DNA from: Cymbomonas tetramitiformis
Taxonomy: Eukaryota > Chlorophyta > Pyramimonadophyceae > Pyramimonadales > Pyramimonadaceae
Reading direction: 5' to 3'
Assembly: GCA_001247695.2 (NCBI GenBank)
Contig: LGRX02029362.1
Location: forward strand, 22,608 to 86,607
DNA: 64,000 bases
The position numbers and the translations under genes are program-made. Of this stretch, positions 12,201-24,200 are shown piece by piece. The notes below the pieces were generated by a model. It saw only the letters and a program-made list of their open reading frames with translations. It had not been told where the DNA came from and did not search any database. Within the stretch, counting starts at the first letter, position 1, and every line of letters starts with the position of its first letter.

Positions 12201-15200
12201 GTGAACACACCCTTCCTCACCGCTCACCACCTGCTGGACAGTCGGTTTTATGCGAGACGTCCACCTGGGCTGGAGTTTGAGGCAGGACTCCGCGACATAC
12301 TTCTAAAGCATGCAGCAATATTCATACTTGCTTCAAATCACTCGAACAGTCTATTTCGTTTTTAGCGTTAACATAGGCACCTGCATCATCCTGGCAAGCG
12401 GCACTCCTTGATTTTTCATAAAATTTGGATACTTTACGTTTGAAAGGAGTCCATGGGGCCATTCGAGAGCAAAAAATATTTTTGGAAAAAATGTTTTGTG
12501 GTACCCAAGTCTACTAAAGTTGCAAAATATACTGAATATATAGGGTATTTAGGATGTCATTATAGAGAGGGGTGCAAGGGCACGTGATGCGCCCCGAGGT
12601 GAAAAGTTGGGGGCCAACATCCAATCGAAAGTGCCGAAAACCGTTTTTGGGTGAAATTTGAGGCTGGCCGGAAAGATGCAGATTTACCACAGTGGAGATT
12701 TGCCCTGGGGAAAAATAGGGGAAAATCCAGCCGGAAAAATCGAAATGAGCAAAAAACAATCCAAAGATTTAGTTTGGACCTCCAAACCCATAAACCATGG
12801 ATACTTGAACGCCAAAATCATTTTTTGGAATTTTTTTTGCTCAATTGGATTTTTCCAATTGGATTTTCCCCTATTTTTCCCCAGTGCAAATCTCCACTTT
12901 GGTAAACCTGCATCTTTCCGGCCAGCCTCAAATTTCACCCAAAACAGTTTTCGGCGCTTTCGGTTGAATGTTGGCCCCCAACTTTTCACCTCGGGGCACA
13001 TCACGTGCCCTTGCACCCCTCTTTATAATGACATCCTAAATACCCTATATATTCAGTATATCTTGAAATTTCAGTAGATTTGGGTACCACAAAACATTTT
13101 TTAAAAAAATATTTTTTGCTCTCGAATGGCCCCATGGATTCCTTTCAAACGTTAAGTATCCAAATTTTATGCAAAATCAAGGAGTGCCGCTTGACAGGAT
13201 GATTCAGTTGCTTGGGTAAAAGCTAAAAACGAAATAGACTGTTCCAGTGATTTGGAGGAAGTATGAGCTAAAGCAGGCTTGCTTGCAGGGCCTAGTCTGA
13301 GACCTCCGAGGGCACCACCCCTGCCCTGTGACCCTGCACCTCGAGTGTGGGGCACCCATCCCTGCACGAGCCGGCAGTGCGCCGCAGAATGGGCACCACT
13401 CCCGCAGACTGATGATTGTGCGCACCCGTCCCGAGGAAGCCCGTTTTACTGTGGGCAGCCACGAGCAGCCGCAAAAGCCAAAGGGCACACATCCATCGCC
13501 TCTGAACACTACTCGCAACAACAATGCTGCACATCCGGCGCCTTGGCAGCGGGCATCATCGGAAGCTCTCGGCAGCACAGCCAGGGCGATGCACACCCTG
13601 CTGCCCACGGCCATGGGATCCGCCCCCGACAGGCTTTGGGAGCCGTCCAGCCGCATCACGGACATACGCCCCGACTAAGAACAACAAACTGCAGCAAAGC
13701 AGCCGAACGGCCCCTGAGGCGAGGCCCCGCATAGATACCGCCCACAGGGGTAGCATGCTTGGGCTTTGGCCGCTTCCCTTGTCCGGCTCTCCAACACACC
13801 TTCCACCCCCCTCCCCCACGAGTCTCCGTCCATGCCACCGCCCATCCCCAACAGCACTGTACCCTGCCTCAGCATGTCTCAGCATGCAGCCTTGGCCCTG
13901 CTGCTACACCTGCCCTCAGGAATACTTACAAATAAGTCAGCTGTGTGAGCGCCCCCATCTGCGTGGGCACCGTGCCCGTCAGGCTGTTGCTATCGAGCCT
14001 CCTGCAACACGCACACCAGCCCACGCACCCACTCACATGCCGGTCCTCCCTCCCTCCCTCCCACCCTCCCTCCCTCCTGCGCAGCGCCCGCAGCCACCCA
14101 TCCCTCACCCCGCACCGCGCTGCTGTCTCCTCCATCTCCCACCTGCCGCTCGTCAGCATCATTGTGCCTCCCTCACCAACCCAGCAATGCCCCTGCATCG
14201 TGCCCATTGTCATGATTGTCATCATCGGCTGCTACACCCTACGTGATGCACGGTGATGGGCAAACCCTCGCTTCCACGCCCTGCACAACTGTCCCTACAT
14301 ACACATCCACACCATGCCACATGCACACTAGCGTTGCCTTCAGGTGTGCACCCTCTGCGGACCGCGGCCAAGTGAGGTCTGACCGCATCAACGCCGCACT
14401 TCGCTCTGCACCTCCCGGCACCTCCTCCCCTGGTAGTATCCCAGAAGCCACCCGGCATGCAGGCCCCGCAGCACTGTGCCGTCGATCGGACCCGTCATAG
14501 CATCATCCAAGATACCAGCCAGCCCCCCAGATCCCGTGATGCCTGTCTGTGTGTCCTCACTCTAGCCATTGCTCAGGCCCCTCCCTCACTCCTGTGAACT
14601 GAACGTGCCACCAGGACAGTCACGGGTGCGTTGTCGCGCTGCAAGGCCGAATGCCATACATCATTCTCTCCTCTGTCAAGTCCGTGCTGATCCCGCTCGC
14701 TCTAAAGCTGGGCTCAATGGTGTGATCACCTATGCTGACCGTGAACACACCCTTCCTCACCGCTCACCACCTGCTGGACATTCGGTTGCATGCGAGACGT
14801 CCACCTGGGCTGGAGTTTGAGGCAGGACTCCATGACATAAGTCTAAACCATGCAGCAGTATGCCATGTGCGCTAAAGCAGGCTTGCTTGCAGGGCCTGGT
14901 CTGAGACCTCCGAAGGCACCACCCCTGCCCTGTGACCCTGCGCCTCGAGTGTGGGGCACCCATCCCTGCACGAGCCGGGAGTGCACCGCAGAATGGGCAC
15001 CACTCCCGCAGACTGATGATTGTGCGCACCCGTCCCGAGGAAGCCCGTCTCGGTGTGGGCAGCCACCAGCAGCCGCAAAAGCCAAAGGGCACACATTCAT
15101 CGCCTCTGAGCACTACTCGCAACAACAATGCTGCCCATCCGGCACCCTGGCAGCGGGCATCATCGGAAGCTCTCGGCAGCACAGCCAGGGCGATGCACAC

Positions 15201-18200
15201 CCTGCTGCCCACGGCCATGGAATCCGCCCCCGACAGGCTTTGGGAGCCGTCCAGCCGCATCACGGACATACGCCCCGACTGAGAACAACAAACTGCAGCA
15301 AAGCAACCGAACGGCCCCTGAGGCGAGGCCCCGCATAGATACCGCCCACAGGGGTAGCATGCTTGGGCGTTGGCCGCTCCCCTTGTCCGGCTCTCAACAT
15401 TCCGCCCCCCCACTAGTCTCCGTCATGCCACCGCCCATCCCCACCAGCACTGTATCCTGCCTCAGCATGTCTCAGCATGCAGCGTTGGCCCTGCTGCTAC
15501 ACCTGCCCTCGGGTACTTACAAATTAACCAGCTGTGTGAGCGCCCCCATCTGCGTGGGCACCGTGCCCGTCAGGCTGTTGTAATCGAGCCTCCTGCAGCA
15601 CGCACACCAGCCCACACACCCTCACTCACACGCCGGTCCTCCCAGCCTCCTTGCGCAGCGCCACGACCCTGCCCCACCCCGCACCGCGCTGCTGTCTCCT
15701 CCATCTCCCACCTGCCGCTCGTCAGCATCATTGTGCCTCCCTCACCAACCCAGCAATGCCCCTGCATCGTGCCCATTGTCATGATTGTCATCATCGGCTG
15801 CTACACCCTACGTGATGCACGGTGATGGGCAAACCCTCGCTTCCACGCCCTGCACAACTGTCCCTACATACACATCCACACCATGCCACATGCACACTAG
15901 CGTTGCCTTCAGGTGTGCACCCTCTGCGGACCGCGGCCAAGTGAGGTCTGACCGCATCAACGCCGCACTTCGCTCTGCACCTCCCGGCACCTCCTCCCCT
16001 GGTAGTATCCCAGAAGCCACCCGACATGCAGGCCCCGCAGCACTGTGCCGTCGATCGGACCCGTCATAGCATCATCCAAGATACCAGCCAGCCCCCCAGA
16101 TCCCGTGATGCCTGTCTGTGTGTCCTCACTCTAACCGCTGCCTCAGGCCCCTCCCTCACTCCTGTGAACTGAACATGCTACCAGGACAGTCACGGGTGCG
16201 TTGTCACGCTGCAAGGCCGGATGCCATACATCATTCTCTCCTCTGTCAAGTCCGTGCTGATCCCGCTCGCTCTAAAGCTGGGCTCAATGGTGTGATCATC
16301 CATGATGACCGTGAACACACCCTTCCTCACCGCTCACCACCTGCTGGACAGTCGGTTGCATGCGAGACGTCCACCTGGGCTGGAGTTTGAGGCAGGACTC
16401 CGCGACATACTTCTAAAGCATGAAGCAGTATGCCATGTGCGCTAAAGCAGGCTTGCTTGCAGGGCCTGGTCTGAGACCTCCGAAGGCACCACCCCTGCCC
16501 TGTGACCCTGCACCTCGAGTGTGGGGCACCCATCCCTGCACGAGCCGGGAGTGCACCGCAGAATGGGCACCACTCCCGCAGACTGATGATTGTGCGCACC
16601 CGTCCCGAGGAAGCCCGTTTTACTGTGGGCAGCCACGAGCAGCCGCAAAAGCCAAAGGGCACACATCCATCGCCTCTGAACACTACTCGCAACAACAATG
16701 CTGCACATCCAACACCCTGGCAGCGGGCATCATCGGAAGCTCTCGGCAGCACAGCCAGAGCGATGCACACCCTGCTGCCCACGGCCATGGGATCCGCCCC
16801 CGACAGGCTTTGGGAGCCGTCCAGCCGCATCACGGACATACGCCCCGACTGAGAACAACAAACTGCAGCAAAGCAGCCGAACGGCCCCTGAGGCCCCGCA
16901 TAGATACCGCCCAAAAGGGTAGCATGCTTGGGCGTTGGCCGCTTCCCTTGTCCGGCTCTCCAACACGCCTTCCGCCCCCCTCCCCCACTAGTCTCCGTCC
17001 ATGCCACCACCCACCCCCACCAGCACTGTACCCTGCCTCAGCATGTCTCAGCATGCAGCGTTGGCCCTGCTGCTACACCTGCCCTCGGGAATACTTACAA
17101 ATAAGTCAGCTGTGTGAGCGCCCCCATCTGCGTGGGCACCGTGCCCGTCAGGCTGTTTTCAGCAAAATTCCTGCAGCACGCACACCAGCCCACGCACCCT
17201 CACTCACACGCCGGTCCTCCCTCCCTCCCTCCTCTGTCCTCGCAGCCGCGCCGCCGCCCACCCACCCCACCCACCCCACCCCGCACCCCGCACCGCGCTG
17301 CTGTCTCCTCCATCTCCCACCTGCCGCTCGTCAGCATCATTGTGCCTCCCTCACCAACCCAGCAATGCCCCTGCATCGTGCCCATTGTCATGATTGTCAT
17401 CATCGGCTGCTACACCCTACGTGATGCACGGTGATGGGCAAACCCTCGCTTCCACGCCCTGCACAACTGTCCCTACATACACATCCACACCATGCCACAT
17501 GCACACTAGCGTTGCCTTCAGGTGTGCACCCTCTGCGGACCGCGGCCAAGTGAGGTCTGACCGCATCAACGCCGCACTTCGCTCTGCACCTCCCGGCACC
17601 TCCTCCCCTGGTAGTATCCCAGAAGCCACCCGACATGCAGGCCCCGCAGCACTGTGCCGTCGATCGGACCCGTCATAGCATCATCCAAGATACCAGCCAG
17701 CCCCCCAGATCCCGTGATGCCTGTCTGTGTGTCCTCACTCTAACCGCTGCCTCAGGCCCCTCCCTCACTCCTGTGAACTGAACATGCTACCAGGACAGTC
17801 ACGGGTGCGTTGTCACGCTGCAAGGCCGGATGCCATACATCATTCTCTCCTCTGTCAAGTCCGTGCTGATCCCGCTCGCTCTAAAGCTGGGCTCAATGGT
17901 GTGATCATCCATGATGACCGTGAACACACCCTTCCTCACCGCTCACCACCTGCTGGACAGTCGGTTGCATGCGAGACGTCCACCTGGGCTGGAGTTTGAG
18001 GCAGGACTCCGCGACATACTTCTAAAGCATGAAGCAGTATGCCATGTGCGCTAAAGCAGGCTTGCTTGCAGGGCCTGGTCTGAGACCTCCGAAGGCACCA
18101 CCCCTGCCCTGTGACCCTGCACCTCGAGTGTGGGGCACCCATCCCTGCACGAGCCGGGAGTGCACCGCAGAATGGGCACCACTCCCGCAGACTGATGATT

Positions 18201-21200
18201 GTGCGCACCCGTCCCGAGGAAGCCCGTTTTACTGTGGGCAGCCACGAGCAGCCGCAAAAGCCAAAGGGCACACATCCATCGCCTCTGAACACTACTCGCA
18301 ACAACAATGCTGCACATCCAACACCCTGGCAGCGGGCATCATCGGAAGCTCTCGGCAGCACAGCCAGAGCGATGCACACCCTGCTGCCCACGGCCATGGA
18401 ATCCGCCCCCGACAGGCTTTGGGTGCCGTCCAGCCGCATCACGGACATACGCCCCGACTGAGAACAACAAACTGCAGCAAAGCAGCCGAACGGCCCCTGA
18501 GGCCCCGCATAGATACCGCCCACAGGGGTAGCATGCTTGGGCGTTGGCCGCTGTCCGGCTCTCCAACACGCATTCCGCCCCCCTCCCCCACTAGTCTCCG
18601 TCCATGCCACCGCCCATCCCCACCAGCACTGTACCCTGCCTCAGCATGTCTCATCATGCAGCGTTGGCCCTGCTGCTACACCTGCCCTCGGGAATACTTA
18701 CAAAAAAATCAGCTGTGTGAGCGCCCCCATCTGCGTGGGCACCGTGCCCGTAATACGCATATCTTGAATATACCTGCAGCACGCACACCAGCCCACGCAC
18801 CCTCACTCACACGCCAGTCCTCCCTCCCTCCCTCCCTCCTCCTTGCGCAGCACCCGCAACCACCCACCCCTCACCCCGCACCGCGCTGCTGTCTCCTCCA
18901 TCTCCCACCTGCCGCTCGTCAGCATCATTGTCCCTCCCTCACCAACCCAGCAATAGCCCCTGCATCGCGCCCATTGTCACCATTGCCATCATCGGCTGCT
19001 TTACCCTACGTGATGCACGGTGATGGGCAAACCCTCGCTTCCCCGCCCTGCACAACTGTCCCTACATGCACATCCACACCATGCCGCATGCACACCGGCG
19101 TCACCACCGGGTGTGCACCCTCTGCGGACCGCGGCCAAGTGAGGTCTGACCGCATCAACGCCGCACTTCGCTCTGCACCTCCCGGCACCTCCTCCCCTGG
19201 TAGTACCCCAGAAGCCACCCGACATGCAGGCCCCGCAGCACTGTGCCGTCGATCGGACCCGTCATAGCATCATCCAAGATACCAGCCAACCCCCCAGATC
19301 CCGTGATGCCTGTCTGTGTGTCCTCACTCTAACCGCTGCCTCAGGCCCCTCCCTCACTCCTGTGAACTGAACGTGCCACCAGGACAGTCACGGGTGCGTT
19401 GTCGCGCTGCAAGGCCGAATGCCATACATCATTCTCTCCTCTGCCAAGTCCGTGCTGATCCCGCTCGCTCTAAAGCTGGGCTCAATGGTGTGATCATCCA
19501 TGATGACCATGAACACACCCTTCCTCACCGCTCACCACCTGCTGGACAGTCGGTTGTATGCGAGACGTCCACCTGGGCTGGAGTTTGAGGCAGGACTCCA
19601 CGACATACACACGATTGTCTCAAGCATGAAGCAGTACATATATGGGCCAGAGCAGGCTTACTTGCAGGGCCTGGTCTGAGACCTCCGAGGGCACCACCCC
19701 TGCCCTGTGTCCCTGGACCTCGAGGGTGGGGCACCCATCCCTGCACGAGCCAGGAGTGCACCGCAGAATGGGCACCACTCCCGCAGACTGATGATTGTGC
19801 GCACCCGTCCCAAGGAAGCCCGTCTCGGTGTGGGCAGCCACCAGCAGCCGCAAAAGCCAAAGGGCACACATCCATCGCCCCTGAACATTACTCGCAACAA
19901 CAATGCTGCCCATCCGGCACCCTGGCAGCGGGCATCATCGGAAGCTCTCGGCAGCACAGCCAGAGCGATGCACACCCTGCTGCCCACGGCCATGGGATCC
20001 GCCCCCGACAGGCTTTGGGAGCCATCCAGCCGCATCACGGACATACGCCCCGACTGAGAACAACAAACTGCAGCAAAGCAGCCGAACGGCCCCTGAGGCC
20101 CCGCATAGATACCGCCCACAGGGGTAGCATGCTTGGGCGTTGGCCGCTGTCTGGCTCTCCAACACGCCTTCCGCCCCCCTTTCCCACTAGTCTCCGTCCA
20201 TGCCACCACCCATCCCCACCAGCACTGTACCCTGCCTCAGCATGTCTCATCATGCAGACTTGGCCCTGCTGCTATACCTGCCCTCGGGAATACTTACAAA
20301 TAAGTCAGCTGTGTGAGCTCCCCCAACTGCGTGGGCACCGTGCCCATCAGGCTATCGTCGAAAATATACCTGCAGAACGCACACGAACCCACGCACCCTC
20401 ACTCACACGCCGGTCCTCCCTCCCTCCCTCCTTGCGCAGCACCCGCAACCACCCACCCCACCCCGCATTATGAGCGATGTCATTAGCCTCGTGAAGGAGG
20501 GCCAGCTCGGGAAGGCGATTCGGCGGCTTGATCCTGGGGTCCTTGCCCCACTGACACCCGAGACTATCGAGGCCTTGCGGGTGTTGCACCCAGTTGGGGA
20601 TGGGCTGCCGGCGAGCGTTCAGGCAGCCCCTTTGGTCCTTGAGGAGACGGCGGTGGAGGCGGAGTGCCGGAGGATGCCGGTGGCTTCAGGGCCTAGGTGC
20701 TCTCAGTTGCGGTTTGAGCACCTTGACGCCGTCTTCGGTGCTGGAGATGGGGTGCCGGCCATTCAGCATGCCTGTGAACAGATTGTGTCCAACAGGATTC
20801 CAGCGGAAGTCCAGCCGTGGATTATGGGGGCGCGATTGGTGGCTCTCCTTAAGCCAGGGGGTGGAGTGCGCCCGATTGCTTGCGGCGAGGTGCTTAGGAG
20901 GCTGGCTGGGAATGTGGTTTGCAGGCAGATGAAGACCCGCTTTGCGGCTCATTTTGGGGCACCTCCGGAGGCAGGCGCGGCTTCGTCGGCGGCCCAGGTG
21001 GGGGTCGGAGTGCATGGAGGTGCAGAGGTGTGCGTTCACTCGGTGCAGGCACTGCTGGGGGCTTTCCCCACGTGGTGTGCCCTCCAACTGGACTGCAAGA
21101 ACGCCTTCAACACGGTGCACAGGCGAGCGATTCATCGGGCAGTGTACGAGGACTTCCCAGAGTTGTTGGGGCTGACGGAGAGCTGTTTCCGCCATGAGCC

Positions 21201-24200
21201 TTGGCTTGGCTGGCGGGGGGCGGATGGACAGTTCGAGTGGATTCGCTCGGCAGAGGGCACTCAGCAGGGGGACCCGCTCGGTCCGTTCTTCATGGCGGCA
21301 CCTTTGCAGCCTGTGCTTCGAGAGTTATTGCGGGCGCACCCGGAGGTGTACATCATTGCCTACCTGGACGACATTCACATTTTGGGGGAGCCGGAGCGGG
21401 TGCGGGAGGCGTATGACGTGGCCGTGCCGTTGCTGGCAGATATTGGACTGGAGCTGAATGTGGGGAAGAGTGCAGTCTTTAGCCCGTCAGGAGCATGTGA
21501 GGCCTTCCAGGATGTGGTGGACGCCGGCGGTGAGCCGATGCCCGGGGCTGTGGTGCCTCTCCAGGGTATCCGGGTGCTGGGGATTCCTGTGGGCTCGGAG
21601 ACCTGGGTTGCGGACCAGTGTCTCGTGATGGCTAGCACGGCAGGGGCCATCCTTCCGAAGTTGGCAAGGTTAAATGATCCCCAGGTCCAGTTGCTCCTCC
21701 TTCGGTATTGTGCCCACCCTCGCTTCATGCACTTGGTGCGGGGGGTGCAGCCACATCTGTTGATGAGGGGGGGCCTTGAGCATGATACGAGCATTCAGCG
21801 GTGCTTGCAGGAGGTGGCGGGCAGCCCCTACCCCCTTGGTGAGGAGGCGGTGGCTTTGAGTCAGTTGCCGACCCGGTGGGGGGGGTTGGGCTTGACTTCG
21901 GCTCAGCGGCTAGCGCCGGCGGGGTGGCTGGGCTCTTGGGCGCACGTGTGGAAGCGTATTGTGGTGATGTTCCCGGCGGTCAGGGGGTTGCTGCCGCACC
22001 TTGGGGCGCCGGAGGGGACAGATGCAGGTGGACACCCCCTCGTGGCGAGCTTGGTCTCCGCGATGGGGGCTGTGCGCGGTGCGAGGGAGACGGTGCTGGC
22101 GGCGAGGGCGAGGGGGCATGTGCTGCCGGAGGCGCTCAAGGTCCCGGAGGAAGCGCCAAGATGGGAGAGTTTCGGCGACACTCGGCCGGCGAGTCAGAAG
22201 GAGCTAACAATTTGTCAACATGGTTCCGACTGGCTTCGCTTGTTTGATGCGGCCAATTCTTCCGTCCGAGCGCGGCTGCTTAGCCTTTCTCGGGATGGGG
22301 CCACGTGGCACTTGAATGCCTTGCCCATGGAGGGGGGCTTCCGCCTTAAGCCCATCGCCTCGGTGGTCTCCTTGTGTCTCCAGCTTGGTGTCACCCTCCC
22401 ACTTATCCGGGAGGTCTCCGCCGTTGGGACTGGGCGGTGCAGATGTGGTGGGGTGGTGGATGAATTTGGATACCACTACCTTGCATGCAACCGTATGGGC
22501 ATGTTTACATATCGTCACGACGCGGTGCAGGACGTGCTTGTTGAGATGTTGCGCAAGGTGTTTGACCCCGCCTCCGTGAAGAAGACGCATGCATACCATC
22601 ACAGTTATTCGCCGAGGTGGAGGCCGGACATCACGGTCCTCAACTACGATGGGCGTGGACGGCATCTCATTATCGACGTCGTTGTGGGGTTCCCTTGTGC
22701 CCCCTCTCACGTGGGGGGAGCATCACAGACACCGTTGCATACGGCGGCGGTGGAGGAGCGGCGGAAGGTGGCTCTCTACGGAGATATCACCCCACATCGA
22801 TTGGTGCCATTTGCAGTGGAGGCTTTTGGAGGCCTTGGTGAGCAGGCGAAGAAGTTCCTTGAGGAGTGCGCGGGTGGAAGGCAAGACCGGCTTGGGCCGG
22901 AACTCATCTCGGCTACGTGGTCTACTCCGATTTTTAAGTCATATTGGGGGCAGAAGATCATGGTGGCGCTGCACGGGGCTCAGGCCTTTGGATTGCACAG
23001 CAGGGCTCTTGCGGACTTTCCGCAGTGAGTGCTATGTGGAGGGGCTTTGATCTTTGTTTTGCAGGTGGAGAGGCATTGCAGCTTTTGAAGATGGGAGATG
23101 GCTTGAAGAGATTTTGTTCGCATGAAGAAGAGAAGAGTCAAGATAGAATGAAACAGATTGAGACAGAATGTGGCAGATTCATGTTGTTCTAGATGGGACA
23201 TTCCGAGAATTGTTCAAGTTGCTCTTGTTAGGACTTGGTTAGCTTGGGTTTCTCTTTGTTAGAGGTGTTTTCTGTTGAACATTTTAGTCAGGGTGATTCT
23301 GTGGACTTTATATCAGACTCTTTGGACACTTTTTGTAAAATTGCCATTTAATGAAATACCCACCCCACCCCGCACCCCGCACCGCGCTGCTGTCTCCTCC
23401 ATCTCCCACCTGCCGCTCGTCAGCATCATTGTCCCTCCCTCACCAACCCAGCACTGCCCCTGCATCGTGCCCAGTGTCACCATTGCCATCATCGGCTGCT
23501 TTACCCTACGTGATGCACGGTGATGGGCAAACCCTCGCTTCCACGCCCTGCACAACTGTCCCTACATGCACATCTGAACCATGCCGCATGCACACTAACG
23601 TTGCCTTCGGGTGTGCACCCTCTGCGGACCGCGGCCAAGTGAGGTCTGACCGCATCAACGCCGCAATTCGCTCTGCACCTCCCGGCACCTCCTCCCCTGG
23701 TAGTACCCCAGAAGCCACCCGACATGCAGGCCCCGCAGCACTGTGCCGTCGATCGGACCCGTCATAGCATCATCCAAGATACCAGCCAGCCCCCCAGATC
23801 CCGTGATGCCTGCCTGTGTGTCCTCACTCTAGCCATTGCTCAGGCCCCTCCCTCACTCCTGTGAACTGAACGTGCCACCAGGACAGTCACGGGTGCATTG
23901 TCGCAAGGCCGGATGCCATACATCATTCTCTCCTCTGTCAAGTCCGTGCTGATCACGCTCGCTCTAAAGCTGGGCTCAATGGTGTGATCATCCATGATGA
24001 CCATGAACACACCCTTCCTCACCGCTCACCACCTGCTGGACAGTCGGTTGTATGCGAGACGTCCACCTGGGCTGGAGTTTGAGGCAGGACTCCACGACAT
24101 ACACACGATCGTCTCAAGCATGAAGCAGTACATATATGGGCCAAAGCAGGCTTACTTGCAGGGCCTGGTCTGAGACCTCCGAGGGCACCACCCCTGCCCT

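Larger units (their letters stand above)
20468..23357 (+). mobile_element. 5'-truncated R2-type LINE inserted in the first LRR intron
   Basis: The insertion of about 2.89 kb interrupts a 1.6-kb LRR unit and is bounded by a perfect 17-bp target duplication. The ORF begins two bases after the left junction, which shows that the 5' end was lost during insertion. The 3' end after the ORF is about 330 bp of untranslated sequence ending near 'ccatttaatgaaat', without a long poly(A). Related 3' fragments at 29.3 and 31.1 kb show the family is repeated. It lies antisense to the LRR gene. Confidence 0.88.

Noticed and set aside
18029..19267. 412-codon plus-strand ORF in the LRR array, and similar long ORFs in other units
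   Set aside because: They run through introns and exons of the opposite strand, share no recognisable domain, and owe their length to high GC and repetition. The splice-bounded 72-nt exons explain the conserved signal better.
20470..23028. The RT next to hypervariable LRR exons could be a diversity-generating retroelement
   Set aside because: The RT belongs to an R2-type LINE with CCHC and restriction-like endonuclease, is 5'-truncated, is flanked by its own target duplication and runs antisense. No template-repeat/variable-repeat pair with adenine-biased changes was seen.
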